Source of the DNA: CAG-791 sp963605745
GTDB taxonomy: Bacteria > Bacillota > Clostridia > Lachnospirales > Lachnospiraceae
Direction: 5' to 3'
NCBI GenBank assembly: GCA_963605745.1
Contig: CAVCWT010000008.1
Location: forward strand, 1 to 64,000
Length of the DNA stretch: 64,000 nt
Shown here one piece after another: positions 1-8,139 of this stretch. The translations under genes and the position numbers were made by a program. Position 1 is the stretch's first letter. Each line of letters opens with the position of its first letter. The notes below the pieces were generated by a model, which did not search any database, was not told the DNA's origin, and was given only the letters and a program-made list of their open reading frames with translations.

Positions 1-5
1 TTCGG

Positions 6-63
6 AAATCAGGCAAGTTAATATGGCTAGTTATTTAAAAATCGCTGTACTAGTATCAGCAAT
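6..63 (-). terminator. uxuB 3' hairpin; family A repeat, copy 1
   Basis: On the minus strand the last codons of uxuB and its TGA stop form a short stem (ATTGCTG with CAGCGAT, 41-63) followed by TTTTTAAATAA, which suits a Rho-independent terminator. From position 49 downward the sequence TACAGCGATTTTTAAATAAC and the next 24 bases align without gaps to the element behind the GH2 gene at 61.64-61.70 kb, so the terminator is also a dispersed repeat. The hairpin and T-run are seen; termination is inferred. Confidence 0.55.
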
Positions 64-1675
64 ATTTTTTCAGCGTTGCACGAACTGCGCCCTTTCCTGC
101 AATCAGCTCAGCAAAATAAGAAACGACCTTGCCGGCCAGTCCGACCTCTTCGAGGTCAACGCCAAAGATCTGCGCATTCTTAAGGAGCGGCATCACCTTG
201 CTGCTGATCTCTTCCGCAGAAGGTACCTCGCCCAGCTTGAAATCTGCAACATACTTCTGCGCATCCTCAAGGAGCGGATCCGGAGAAGGCTCAAAGCTCT
301 CACCGTTGTCATTCACTGCCATCAGATAGCGAAGCCAGCCTGCCTGTACCAGAGGAATCATGTTCAGATCTGCTGCATTCAGATCCGGTGCTGCCACATA
401 GGACTTGATGGTCTCACCGAAACGAATGGCCAGCTTCTGGGAGGTATCGGTTGCAATTCTCTGCGGCGTATCCGGCATGAAGGGATTCGGCACGCGAACC
501 TGCAGAACCGTATCAATGAACTCCTTCGGATCCAGAACGCCCGGATTCACAACAACCGGCAGGCCTTCCTTGTAGCCAAGGGTGTTCACGAGATTTACCA
601 GCTCCGTATCCTTCATCTCATCCGAGATCTTCTCATAGCCCAGAACGCAGCCATAAACTGCCAGAGCGGTGTGAAGAGGATTCAGGCAGGTGGTAACCTT
701 CATGCGCTCTACATTGTTCACGGTATCGCGATCAGTAAAGATCACGCCAACCTTCTCCAGGGCAGGGCGTCCGTTCGGGAACTTGTCCTCAATGACCAGG
801 TACTCGGTCTCCTCGGCATTTACAAACGGTGCAACCCAGGTCTTTTTAGCGGTAACAACCGCATCCAGATCCTCCAGGCCGTCCTCTCTTAAAAGAGCCT
901 CCACAGATGCGTCCGGGCGAGGCGTAATTTTGTCAATCATGGACCACGGGAAGGAAACCTTGGACTCATCGTTCAGATAGGCCTCAAAGCCGTCATCTGC
1001 AAGACCGGCTGCAATCCAGGCCTTCGCAAAGGCAGTCACAGCGCCATAAAGCTTCTCACCGTTGTGAGAGCAGTTGTCGGTCGAAACCATGGCAATCGGC
1101 TTCTGCCCTGCCTGGTAACGAGTGTACAAAAGAGATGCAACCTTGCCGATGTAGCTCTGCGGCTTCTGGGGGCCTGCTGCAAAATCTGCCGTTACAGCCG
1201 GGAGCTGCTCGCCCTTGCCGTTTACTAAGCTGTAGCCCTTCTCGGTTACGGTAAAGGTGCACAGCTGCAGGGAATCCTTTGCAAAGATCTCCTGCAGGCG
1301 GGAATACTCTGCCTCATTCTCGGAATCCAGAATAGTGGACTCACCGATGGAACCAATGATGGATTTCTCGACGTTCCCGTCCGCCTTCAGAGTTACAAGG
1401 ACAGACAGATCGTCATGCGGACGATACTGCTTTTCAACGATTTCGTAGTCAAAGCCCTCGCATACCGTAATGCCGGCCTTTGCGCTGCCATCCTCGAGCA
1501 TTCTCTGCGCAAGATTTGCCTGAAATGCGCGGAAGATGTTGCCTGCGCCAAAGTGAACCCAAACCGGATTCTCGTGCGTCTCCCGGATCATTGCTGCACG
1601 ATCATACTGCGGAAGATGATAGCCCTTTTCCATCCATTCCTGCTGATTCTGTAATCCTGCTGTGGACAATTTCAT
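56..1675 (-). CDS. uxuB: Fructuronate reductase, mannitol dehydrogenase family (UxuB)
   Basis: The 539-residue product belongs to the long-chain mannitol dehydrogenase family and probably reduces D-fructuronate to D-mannonate with NADH in the cytoplasm. A Rossmann entry motif HFGAGNIFRAF lies near residues 41-51, VSTDNCSHNGEKL near the middle, and the conserved CLNPLHTALA substrate-side segment follows. The ATG at 1675 was chosen because GGAGG lies 8 bases upstream; ATGs farther upstream lack this. It follows uxuA with a 182-bp gap, and its product is the substrate of UxuA, which supports the uxuB reading over tagaturonate reductase or mannitol dehydrogenase. Substrate specificity within the family cannot be proven from sequence alone. 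The stop codon lies inside a hairpin. Confidence 0.9.
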   Translation of the reverse strand: MKLSTAGLQNQQEWMEKGYHLPQYDRAAMIRETHENPVWVHFGAGNIFRAFQANLAQRMLEDGSAKAGITVCEGFDYEIVEKQYRPHDDLSVLVTLKADGNVEKSIIGSIGESTILDSENEAEYSRLQEIFAKDSLQLCTFTVTEKGYSLVNGKGEQLPAVTADFAAGPQKPQSYIGKVASLLYTRYQAGQKPIAMVSTDNCSHNGEKLYGAVTAFAKAWIAAGLADDGFEAYLNDESKVSFPWSMIDKITPRPDASVEALLREDGLEDLDAVVTAKKTWVAPFVNAEETEYLVIEDKFPNGRPALEKVGVIFTDRDTVNNVERMKVTTCLNPLHTALAVYGCVLGYEKISDEMKDTELVNLVNTLGYKEGLPVVVNPGVLDPKEFIDTVLQVRVPNPFMPDTPQRIATDTSQKLAIRFGETIKSYVAAPDLNAADLNMIPLVQAGWLRYLMAVNDNGESFEPSPDPLLEDAQKYVADFKLGEVPSAEEISSKVMPLLKNAQIFGVDLEEVGLAGKVVSYFAELIAGKGAVRATLKKYC

Positions 1676-1816
1676 GATATTCGCCTCCATGTTGCCGCGA
1701 GTCTGCGGCAATTCTCATTCTGCAGCTGCCGGGCACCTGCAGTGTAATAGATGCAGTACAGTAAATCATAAATGACCAGCCCAATGATTTTGCTGATTTT
1801 CCATCTGCTACGTCAC

Positions 1817-1857
1817 CAGGCCGGAAACTTATTTTCGCTGTACTAATACAGCGATTT
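1817..1857 (-). repeat. Family A repeat, copy 2, behind uxuA
   Basis: Directly after the uxuA TAA an 8-bp perfect stem TCGCTGTA-TTAG-TACAGCGA (1835-1854) is followed on the minus strand by AAAATAAG, then GCCTGGTGACG. TACAGCG, AAAATAA and the GCC..GTGACG tail recur in order behind mrp and the second GH2 gene. There is no T-run on the coding strand of uxuA, so this is more likely an RNA-stabilising or processing hairpin than a terminator (inference). The rest of the uxuA-uxuB gap shows nothing else recognisable. Confidence 0.45.
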
Positions 1858-2931
1858 TTATGCGCGGGCCTCCGCTTTGTCGATTGCCTCCCACAGTCCG
1901 CAGAGATAGGCAGCTCCGAGAGCTCTGTCATACAGACCGTACCCGGGCATTGCAACCTCATCCCAGATCATGCGGCCATGATCCGGACGGATCGGTCCGT
2001 CAAAGCCGATGTCATGCAGGGCCTTTACGATCTCATACATATCAAAGGTTCCGTCTGTGGACAGATGTGCTGCCTCCTCAAAATTGGTCGGAGAAAGGAA
2101 ATTCAGGTTGCGTACATGCCCGAAATGAATTCTGCCGGGCAATGCGCGGATGATATCCGGCAGGTCGTTCTCCAGATTGGTTCCAAGAGAGCCGGTGCAG
2201 AGGGTTACACCGTTGTGCACATCGTCCACGGCATTCATCATGCGAAGGAGCTTCTCCTTGCCGGTAATGATGCGAGGAAGGCCGAATACGCTCCAAGCCG
2301 GATCATCGGGATGGATTGCCATCTTGATGTCGTATTTGTTGCAAACCGGCATGATTGCCTTCAGGAAATAAACGAGATTCTCAAAGAGCTTTTCCTCATC
2401 GATGTCCTTGTACATCTCGAACAGCTCCTTGATGTGCTCCATTCTCTCCGGCTCCCATCCGGGCATTACCGTTCCGTTCATGCTGTCCTTGATGGAATCG
2501 AACATGTTCTCCGGATCAATGGCATCAATGGCTTCCTGAGTATACGCCAGAACAGTGGAACCATCCGGTCTTACTCTTGCCAGCTCGCTTCTGGTCCAGT
2601 CAAATACCGGCATAAAATTGTAGCAAACCAGGTGAATGTCTTCCTTGCCAAGGTTCTCGAGACACTGGATATAGGTTGCAATGTCCTTGTCGCGATCTGC
2701 ATTGCCGGTCTTGATGGCATCGGATACGTTGACAGACTCGATTCCGCTGATGTGAAGGCCTGCTGCCTCAACCTCTTCCTTCAGCGCATGAATCTCTTCC
2801 TGCGTCCAGAGATCACCGGGCTGTTTATCATACAGAGTTGTGATAACGCCTGTAACATAAGCGGTCTGCTTGATCTGTTTGAGAGTAACGGTATCGTATT
2901 TGGAACCGTACCAGCGCATTGTCATTTCCAT
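1858..2931 (-). CDS. uxuA: Mannonate dehydratase (UxuA)
   Basis: This 357-residue protein dehydrates D-mannonate to 2-keto-3-deoxygluconate in the hexuronate pathway. The N-terminus MEMTMRWYG matches the family start (MKMTFRWYG type). Further family segments are IDPENMFDSI, the substrate-site stretch VTLCTGSLGTN, HFGHVRNL and RPDHGRMIWDE near the C-terminus, which together supply His, Cys and Asp metal and active-site residues. The length is close to the usual 350-395. The ATG at 2931 is preceded by AAGGGGA at a suitable distance. It lies upstream of uxuB on the same strand and is divergent from an AraC-type regulator, so a uxuAB operon under that regulator is the natural reading (inference). 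Confidence 0.94.
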   Translation of the reverse strand: MEMTMRWYGSKYDTVTLKQIKQTAYVTGVITTLYDKQPGDLWTQEEIHALKEEVEAAGLHISGIESVNVSDAIKTGNADRDKDIATYIQCLENLGKEDIHLVCYNFMPVFDWTRSELARVRPDGSTVLAYTQEAIDAIDPENMFDSIKDSMNGTVMPGWEPERMEHIKELFEMYKDIDEEKLFENLVYFLKAIMPVCNKYDIKMAIHPDDPAWSVFGLPRIITGKEKLLRMMNAVDDVHNGVTLCTGSLGTNLENDLPDIIRALPGRIHFGHVRNLNFLSPTNFEEAAHLSTDGTFDMYEIVKALHDIGFDGPIRPDHGRMIWDEVAMPGYGLYDRALGAAYLCGLWEAIDKAEARA

Positions 2932-3012
2932 AGTTGTAATCCCCTTTCCCACACATGGATTGCAGTTGTTTTTAACTGTTGTAATTATCTCAAAGCTGCG
3001 CCGAGGTTTCCA

Positions 3013-3060
3013 TTGACGTCATTGTTGTCAACATTGCAATTCTTGCGGTATGATGTATAT
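3013..3060 (+). promoter_or_regulatory. Promoter for araC-type gene with inverted repeat in the uxuA/araC intergenic region
   Basis: TTGTCA (3025-3030) and TATGAT (3049-3054) are separated by 18 bases and point toward the regulator. The -35 box sits inside an inverted repeat TTGAC-N9-GTCAA (3013-3031) that also contains the palindrome TGACGTCA. This could be an operator for the adjacent AraC-type protein or another factor (inference). For uxuA on the other strand, a GATAAT-like -10 is visible near 2985-2990 but no good -35, as expected for an activator-dependent promoter. Confidence 0.5.
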
Positions 3061-3095
3061 ATCATAAGGCATTTTCGAGTACCAAAATCGAGATG

Positions 3096-3107
3096 GGTGC
3101 TAAACAG
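3096..3107 (+). repeat. Family B fragment GGTGCTAAACAG
   Basis: These 12 bases recur exactly at 7980-7991 and on the other strand at 18770-18781. Just upstream, ATTTTCGAGTACC (3072-3084) resembles the ATTTTCGAGTATC ends of the family C element at 24.7 kb. The fragment is in the 5' leader of the AraC-type gene. It is short, so chance cannot be fully excluded. Confidence 0.35.
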
Positions 3108-3130
3108 TCACGTATTTTTAAGGAGGCCCT

Positions 3131-4030
3131 ATGAAAGGAACTCTGCGCTCCGCCTTTAACACACGCCAGTACATGCAGGCCAAGGATTTTGAGGTGTTCT
3201 ACTACAGCGACCTGCATTTTCATACGCTCCCTGCGCACACCCACGATTACTATGAATTCTATCTGTTCCTCGAGGGCGATCTGGAGCTCGAAATCTCCGG
3301 CCACGGCAAGACTCTTCGTCCCGGAGACATGGTTCTCGTTCCTCCGGGCGTCCCCCACCATGCCATTATGCATGATTCCGATACGCCCTACCGCCGGTTC
3401 GTTCTGTGGATCAGTAAGGACTACGCCGCAAGGCTTTTGCGCGAGACGCCGGACTACGTCTTTTTGATGCAGCGAGCTGCCATCGCAGGGCGCTGTTATT
3501 ATCATTTCCACGAGGCCGAATTCTCTTCGATCCAGACCCGTATGCTCCGCCTTCTCGACGAGCTGCACTCCAATCGCTACGGCAGAGCAGCGGCGGTAAC
3601 CCTTGCTCTTAATGATTTGATTTTGTACATGAACCGCGTCATTTACGAGCGCGAGCATCCAGTGACAGCAGGCTCCGGCGATCTGATGCAGGAGCTGACC
3701 CTCTACATCGACGGCCATCTGACCGAGGACCTCTCGCTGGATCTCATCGCAAGGAACCTGAATCTGTCCAAATACTACCTCGCCCACTATTTTAAGGACA
3801 GCCTTGGCATCTCCATTCACCAGTACATCACCAAAAAGCGGCTCCAGGGCTGCAGTGAAGCAATTGCAGCCGGAGCCGACATCACAAAGACGTTTGATGA
3901 ATATGGATTTCGTGACTATTCCAGTTTTTATCGCTGTTTTCGGAAGGAGTACGGCATGTCTCCCCGGGAATACCAGGAGACACATCGATTTCAGATGGAG
4001 CAATCCATCCGTGGATCTCAATCCTTGTAG
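3131..4030 (+). CDS. AraC-family transcriptional regulator with cupin domain
   Basis: The 299-residue protein has an N-terminal cupin sensor domain (His-rich TLPAHTHDYYEFYLFLEGD near residues 32-50, PGDMVLVPPGVPHH near 70-85) and a C-terminal double helix-turn-helix of the AraC type. The first HTH is around LSLDLIARNLNLSKYYLAHYF, and the second ends in the signature FYRCFRKEYGMSPREYQ. AGGAGG lies directly upstream of the ATG. It is divergent from uxuA, so it probably activates uxuAB in response to a hexuronate or an intermediate; that role is inferred from position only. The stop codon lies in a 15-bp tandem repeat that carries a second in-frame TAG. Confidence 0.88.
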   Translation: MKGTLRSAFNTRQYMQAKDFEVFYYSDLHFHTLPAHTHDYYEFYLFLEGDLELEISGHGKTLRPGDMVLVPPGVPHHAIMHDSDTPYRRFVLWISKDYAARLLRETPDYVFLMQRAAIAGRCYYHFHEAEFSSIQTRMLRLLDELHSNRYGRAAAVTLALNDLILYMNRVIYEREHPVTAGSGDLMQELTLYIDGHLTEDLSLDLIARNLNLSKYYLAHYFKDSLGISIHQYITKKRLQGCSEAIAAGADITKTFDEYGFRDYSSFYRCFRKEYGMSPREYQETHRFQMEQSIRGSQSL

Positions 4031-4060
4031 ATTCTCTCCTTGTAGGTTCTTTCCTTGTGC
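4023..4060 (+). repeat. 15-bp tandem repeat across the araC-type stop codon
   Basis: Two copies of CCTTGTAGRTTCTYT (4023-4037 and 4038-4052) and a partial third (CCTTGTGC) run in frame, so the second copy repeats the TCC TTG TAG ending of the gene 15 bases downstream. This looks like a replication-slippage duplication with little functional meaning. Confidence 0.6.
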
Positions 4061-4914
4061 TACGCCAGAAATTCCTGCAGCCCCCGTCTCAATACCATGT
4101 AATCCTGCAAACCCAGTTCATACAGTTTCTGATTATCCTCTGCCTTCATCGCAAAGGTACTCATCGGCAGCTCCTTACTGGGCGCATAGATAAAGACCTT
4201 GCCTTCCTGTTCCAGCTCAAAGACCCTTTGAAAATGCTCTGTGTAGCTGATGTGCCGATTGTCCAGCAGCTCCACGATCTTTGGATACTCCCGGCAGGCC
4301 TTGGTGTAGAAACTGCGGAACCCCTCCGGCTTTTTTACAAAAGTGCGCGGTTTGGACAAAATAACGACCACCCGGTCGCACCCCTTTGACAAGGCGCGGT
4401 CCACCGGAATGGGATCCGACACGCCGCCGTCATAATAAGGAATTCCATCTACTGCTCTGGGCTTGCAGGCTGCCGGCAGTGCGCAGCTCGCTTTAATCAC
4501 CGTATAGTCATCCTGCGCCATCTCACTCTTGTCAAAATAACGCGGCTCTCCCGTCCGTGCATTGGTCGCAACCACTTCGTACTCCGCCGGATTCTGTTCA
4601 ATTGCCGCCCAGTCAAGGGGATCCGAGCCGGTGCTGTTCGTGATCGTGCTGTAGATATAATCCAAGCCGAACAAATCGCCGCTTTTCAGAAAACTATCCG
4701 CGCCAAAATAATAGCTTTCATGAATGTGGCTCGTATAAAAGCGCAGATTCCTGCCGCGCTGCCCAGCAAGGAAGGACGCCGCATTCGCACTTCCCGCCGA
4801 TACTCCGATCACATAATCAAAGCTCACCTTATCATCTAGAAAACGGTCCAGTACAGCGGCACTGTACGCGCATTTCATGCCGCCGCCTTCTACTACCAAT
4901 CCAATCCGGGACAA
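4060..4914 (-). CDS. Patatin-like phospholipase family protein
   Basis: The 284-residue protein carries all patatin landmarks: the glycine-rich oxyanion motif EGGGMKCAYSAAVLDRF at residues 9-25, the nucleophile elbow GVSAG with the serine near residue 39, and the catalytic aspartate in YYDGGVSDPIP in the middle. It is therefore a predicted serine lipid acyl hydrolase of the RssA/YjjU type, with no signal peptide and so probably cytoplasmic or peripheral to the membrane. Translation starts at TTG; GGAGG lies 8 bases upstream and no ATG fits the conserved N-terminus. It follows the beta-mannosidase gene after a long hairpin and converges with the AraC-type gene. Its substrate is not predictable. 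Confidence 0.88.
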   Translation of the reverse strand: MSRIGLVVEGGGMKCAYSAAVLDRFLDDKVSFDYVIGVSAGSANAASFLAGQRGRNLRFYTSHIHESYYFGADSFLKSGDLFGLDYIYSTITNSTGSDPLDWAAIEQNPAEYEVVATNARTGEPRYFDKSEMAQDDYTVIKASCALPAACKPRAVDGIPYYDGGVSDPIPVDRALSKGCDRVVVILSKPRTFVKKPEGFRSFYTKACREYPKIVELLDNRHISYTEHFQRVFELEQEGKVFIYAPSKELPMSTFAMKAEDNQKLYELGLQDYMVLRRGLQEFLA

Positions 4915-5001
4915 TTCTTTTGCCTCCTCATCTAAAATCCTTTATACTGCGACGGATTTTAGCACAAAGTTTCAAGTTCAGCACCCCCTTCGGGGCCTGG
5001 C

Positions 5002-5066
5002 CATAGTTCAATTTCAAAAGGGAACCTGGCCGTAAACAGTCAGGTTCCCTTTGAAACTGAACTATG
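5002..5066 (-). terminator. Long stem-loop 7 bases behind the beta-mannosidase stop
   Basis: The arms 5002-5028 and 5041-5066 pair over about 26 positions with one bulged base and one G-U-type mismatch; the 12-base loop is 5029-5040. A smaller CCCC/GGGG hairpin follows at 4984-4995. No T-run follows on the minus strand, so it may slow or end transcription, or protect the 3' end of the mannosidase mRNA, before the patatin gene. Structure is seen; role is inferred. Confidence 0.55.
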
Positions 5067-5072
5067 CTGAAC

Positions 5073-7820
5073 TTATGCAATCTCGTAAACACTTCGGATC
5101 CGCAGCTCGCCTTCCGGCAATGCTCCGGCAATCGGGATTCTCCTTGTCCCTGCCTCCATGTCAAAGAAATTATCCGCAAGGCGCAGATTTCCATCTGCCG
5201 ACTCAATGCAAACGCCCTTTGCATAGGCCTGTGACGATACTACAATGCAGTCCCCTTCCACCTTTACTGTCAGCTGCGGATCTGCAAAGTGATAATGTTT
5301 CGGAGCAACAAAGAGAGCCGAACCCGAAGAAACCACTTCATCGCCCTGCACGAATTCATAATACAGGTGCATGTCTCTTTCGTCGCCGTCCTGATTGAAG
5401 ATCTCCTTCTCCAGCCAGGTCCCGCTGTAGGGTGCGATCGTAATTTGGCTTTCCCCTTTACGAATCACCGAGGAGTCCGGACGGCGCAGCTGCCAGCGTA
5501 CGGTTCCTGCAACCTCTTCTCCGGTTTCATTGGCCACGTGGAGCGCCGCCGAATACTCCACCGGAACCGGGAGCGAATTCACAAACGGCTTCTGATCCAG
5601 TCTGCCGTGCTCCTCACAGGTAATGGAAATCGGTGCAAAGAACCTCTTTTCTCCGTAATGCAGTGCCTTCCAGCGGCCGTAATAATCAATCGAGGACCAG
5701 GAGGCCACCGGCCAGATGTCATTTAACTGCCATACCACCGTGCCCATGCACGTCCCCCGAATCCTTCGGAAATACTCCACACCGTAACGAATGGCATCGA
5801 GCTGCAGCATCTGCGAGCAGTAGAGCAGCTGGTCAAAGTCCTTCGGGTAGCGATAAGTGGCCGACAGGTAGTTCATAATTTTGCCGTTCGCCGCCGTATT
5901 GCGCTGATGCATCTCCATGATCTCGGAGAACACGTTGCGATCTCCTTCTTCGGTGAAGGATTCTACCGTTGCCATGCACGGGAAGGACTGGAAGCCGAAC
6001 TCAGACAGGAAGCGGAAATGATGCTTTCTGTAATCCGGGAACTGGTCACCGCCGTGCCACACGCCCCAGTAGTGGGCGTCTCCGATATTCTCCTCATAGG
6101 CATCCTCATAATTGCCGCCCGATGACGGAGAGGACGGCCAGTAAAAGGTCACCGGATCCTCTTCCTTCAGGATCCTCGGCAGGATATATTCATACAGCTT
6201 GATGTAATCATAATATTGCTTGTTGGAGGCTCTCCGCACCGGCGCAATTCCTTCCGTCCCGGGCACAATGCCATTGAATTCTCCGTTCCAATGATCCTCG
6301 AGGACCTCTGTCTCCATCTCATTGTTGCCGCACCAGATTCCCAGGCAGGCATGATGACGGAGCCTTCGAACCACTTCTGTAAACTCAGCCTTCAGGTTCT
6401 CCTCAAAGGCATCCTCCAGCTCGTAGCTCGCGCAGGCGAACATGAAATCCTGCCATACAAGGAGTCCATACTCGTCGCACAGATCGTAAAAGAAATCATC
6501 CAGATAATAGCCGCCGCCCCAGATGCGGATGGAATTGTAATGAGCCTCGGCTGCATCCCTCAGCAGAATCTCCGTGCGCTCCCGGGTTACTCTCTGCAGA
6601 ATGTTGTCCTCCGGAATGTAATCGCCGCCCATGGCAAAGATTGGCAGACCGTTCACCACAAAATTAAAATGCCGTCCTTCCTTCCGGTCCTTGCGAATCT
6701 GCGGTCCAATGTGCGGATCCTTCTCTTCCTCCGGGAAAGGGGACACATCCACCTCTGCCGTTCGAAGGCCGATTCTCTTTATACAGGAATCCAGCTCTTC
6801 TCCTGTTGCGTCATCCACAAGGTGCAGTGTCACAGTATAAAGCGGCTGTTCTCCATAGCCATTCGGCCACCACAGCTGCGGATTTTTCAGGGTAACCTCG
6901 CCGGTCGCAGCGCCTTTTTTCCGTGCTTTTCCCAGAATATTCTGAAGAACCTCCGTATGAAGGCCCCCAGTCTCATTTTCCACTTTGCCGGTACTCTCCG
7001 CCGCCTCGGAAAAACAAACGACGTTTCCTTCCAGGTCTGTCAGCTCCGCTGTCACGTGAACACCGGCAGGTCCTGCACCGTTTGCAGACTCTGCAAGCGC
7101 CAGCTGTCTTGCCTTCTCCTCCGGATCTGTATAGGCGAGCTCCGCTGTATAGGTCAGCTGAACGCTCTCGACGCGGTTCCCGTGTACATCCTTCCCGGCA
7201 ATATGATGCTCCTGCAGGATGCGGACATCATCGGTGAACCTTGCCTTGTTGACACCCAGCAGACGAACCGGTCGATAAAAGCCTGCATCAGGAAGTCTCG
7301 GACCCCAGTCCCAGCCGAACATACAATGCGCTTTGCGCAGCTGCGGATAGCCCGGCATGGCGTCGGTGCTCTCCATGTTCCCGATGCGCTCATGCGAGGC
7401 AGCGATAAACTTCGTCGGTGAATAGAATGTCACCTTCAGTTCATTCTCTCCCTCCGTCAGGATACCCTTGACCTCATATTCATAGCTGCGATGCATGTTC
7501 TCTGCATGCCCCAGTAGCTGTCCGTTCAGCTCGATATCTGCAACGGTATCAATTCCGTCAAAGCGCAGAATAACCTGATCGCTGTCCATCAGTCCGTTTT
7601 CCACAGAGAACCGTTCCGTGAAAATAAAATCATTTTCCATGAGCTTTAAGGCGTCCAGCTCATTGTCTCTCCAATACGGATCCGGCATAAGGTCATTTTC
7701 GAGAAGACAGGAGTATACGCTTCCCGGAATGGTGACCGGAATCGGATCCGGAGCAATGTGATAGACATTTTCCTTCGGAATGGTCAGTGACCACCCCTTT
7801 GACAGCATTTGTTCTTTCAT
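5073..7820 (-). CDS. Glycoside hydrolase family 2 beta-mannosidase
   Basis: At 915 residues this has the size and domain order of GH2 beta-mannosidases: an N-terminal sugar-binding jelly roll (WSLTIPKENVYHIAPDPIPVTIPGSV), immunoglobulin-like domains, then the TIM barrel. The acid/base glutamate is in GIWCGNNEMETE and the nucleophile is in the SEFGFQSFP strand; IRIWGGGYY and WQDFMFACA are typical of mannosidases rather than beta-galactosidases. There is no signal peptide, so it acts on short oligosaccharides inside the cell. The ATG at 7820 has AAGGGGA upstream and gives the family N-terminus. It lies downstream of an oligosaccharide ABC importer on the same strand, so the pair likely serves mannoside use (inference). 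Confidence 0.93.
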   Translation of the reverse strand: MKEQMLSKGWSLTIPKENVYHIAPDPIPVTIPGSVYSCLLENDLMPDPYWRDNELDALKLMENDFIFTERFSVENGLMDSDQVILRFDGIDTVADIELNGQLLGHAENMHRSYEYEVKGILTEGENELKVTFYSPTKFIAASHERIGNMESTDAMPGYPQLRKAHCMFGWDWGPRLPDAGFYRPVRLLGVNKARFTDDVRILQEHHIAGKDVHGNRVESVQLTYTAELAYTDPEEKARQLALAESANGAGPAGVHVTAELTDLEGNVVCFSEAAESTGKVENETGGLHTEVLQNILGKARKKGAATGEVTLKNPQLWWPNGYGEQPLYTVTLHLVDDATGEELDSCIKRIGLRTAEVDVSPFPEEEKDPHIGPQIRKDRKEGRHFNFVVNGLPIFAMGGDYIPEDNILQRVTRERTEILLRDAAEAHYNSIRIWGGGYYLDDFFYDLCDEYGLLVWQDFMFACASYELEDAFEENLKAEFTEVVRRLRHHACLGIWCGNNEMETEVLEDHWNGEFNGIVPGTEGIAPVRRASNKQYYDYIKLYEYILPRILKEEDPVTFYWPSSPSSGGNYEDAYEENIGDAHYWGVWHGGDQFPDYRKHHFRFLSEFGFQSFPCMATVESFTEEGDRNVFSEIMEMHQRNTAANGKIMNYLSATYRYPKDFDQLLYCSQMLQLDAIRYGVEYFRRIRGTCMGTVVWQLNDIWPVASWSSIDYYGRWKALHYGEKRFFAPISITCEEHGRLDQKPFVNSLPVPVEYSAALHVANETGEEVAGTVRWQLRRPDSSVIRKGESQITIAPYSGTWLEKEIFNQDGDERDMHLYYEFVQGDEVVSSGSALFVAPKHYHFADPQLTVKVEGDCIVVSSQAYAKGVCIESADGNLRLADNFFDMEAGTRRIPIAGALPEGELRIRSVYEIA

Positions 7821-7924
7821 TTTCAGTTTCCCCTTGCATTTGAGAAAATATCGATGCGACCGGCCATGAGGCCGACACTCGAAGGCAGCTGCACTGACTT
7901 CTCCTGTTTGGCCTTGGCCACCTG

Positions 7925-7998
7925 AGGGTTTTAATCCTGAATCTGTCCGCGAGGCGGCCGATTCATGTTGAAATCGCCAGGTGCTAAACAGATACAAA
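7925..7998 (+). repeat. Family B imperfect stem-loop, copy 1
   Basis: This lies in the 319-bp gap between the solute-binding protein and the beta-mannosidase genes. GGGTTTTAATCCTGAATC pairs imperfectly with GATTCATGTTGAAATCGCC, and the unit ends with GGTGCTAAACAGATACAAA (7980-7998), identical to 18763-18781 on the other strand. CGGCCGATTCATGTTGAAA (7955-7973) matches 24154-24172 in 18 of 19 bases. The remaining gap shows no gene. Confidence 0.5.
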
Positions 7999-8048
7999 TA
8001 CAGTATCTCATCACCCGCAGCTTTGCAAACAGCAGAACCCTGTACGCA

Positions 8049-8083
8049 ATACGGGAGGCGCTGCCTGGCAGCGCCTCCCGTAT
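8049..8083 (-). terminator. Perfect hairpin behind the solute-binding protein gene
   Basis: ATACGGGAGGCGCTGCC is followed, across a single T, by its exact reverse complement, giving a stem of up to 17 pairs. It starts about 57 bases behind the stop of the binding-protein gene. There is no T-run on the minus strand, so partial termination or 3'-end protection are both possible. Confidence 0.55.
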
Positions 8084-8139
8084 CTATGCCCTTTCAGGCG
8101 AATCATTATTGCTTATTGTCGCTTATTCTCAGTAAGTGA

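Noticed and set aside
3062..4021. 319-codon open frame on the minus strand
   Set aside because: Antisense of the AraC-type gene; no recognisable protein features.
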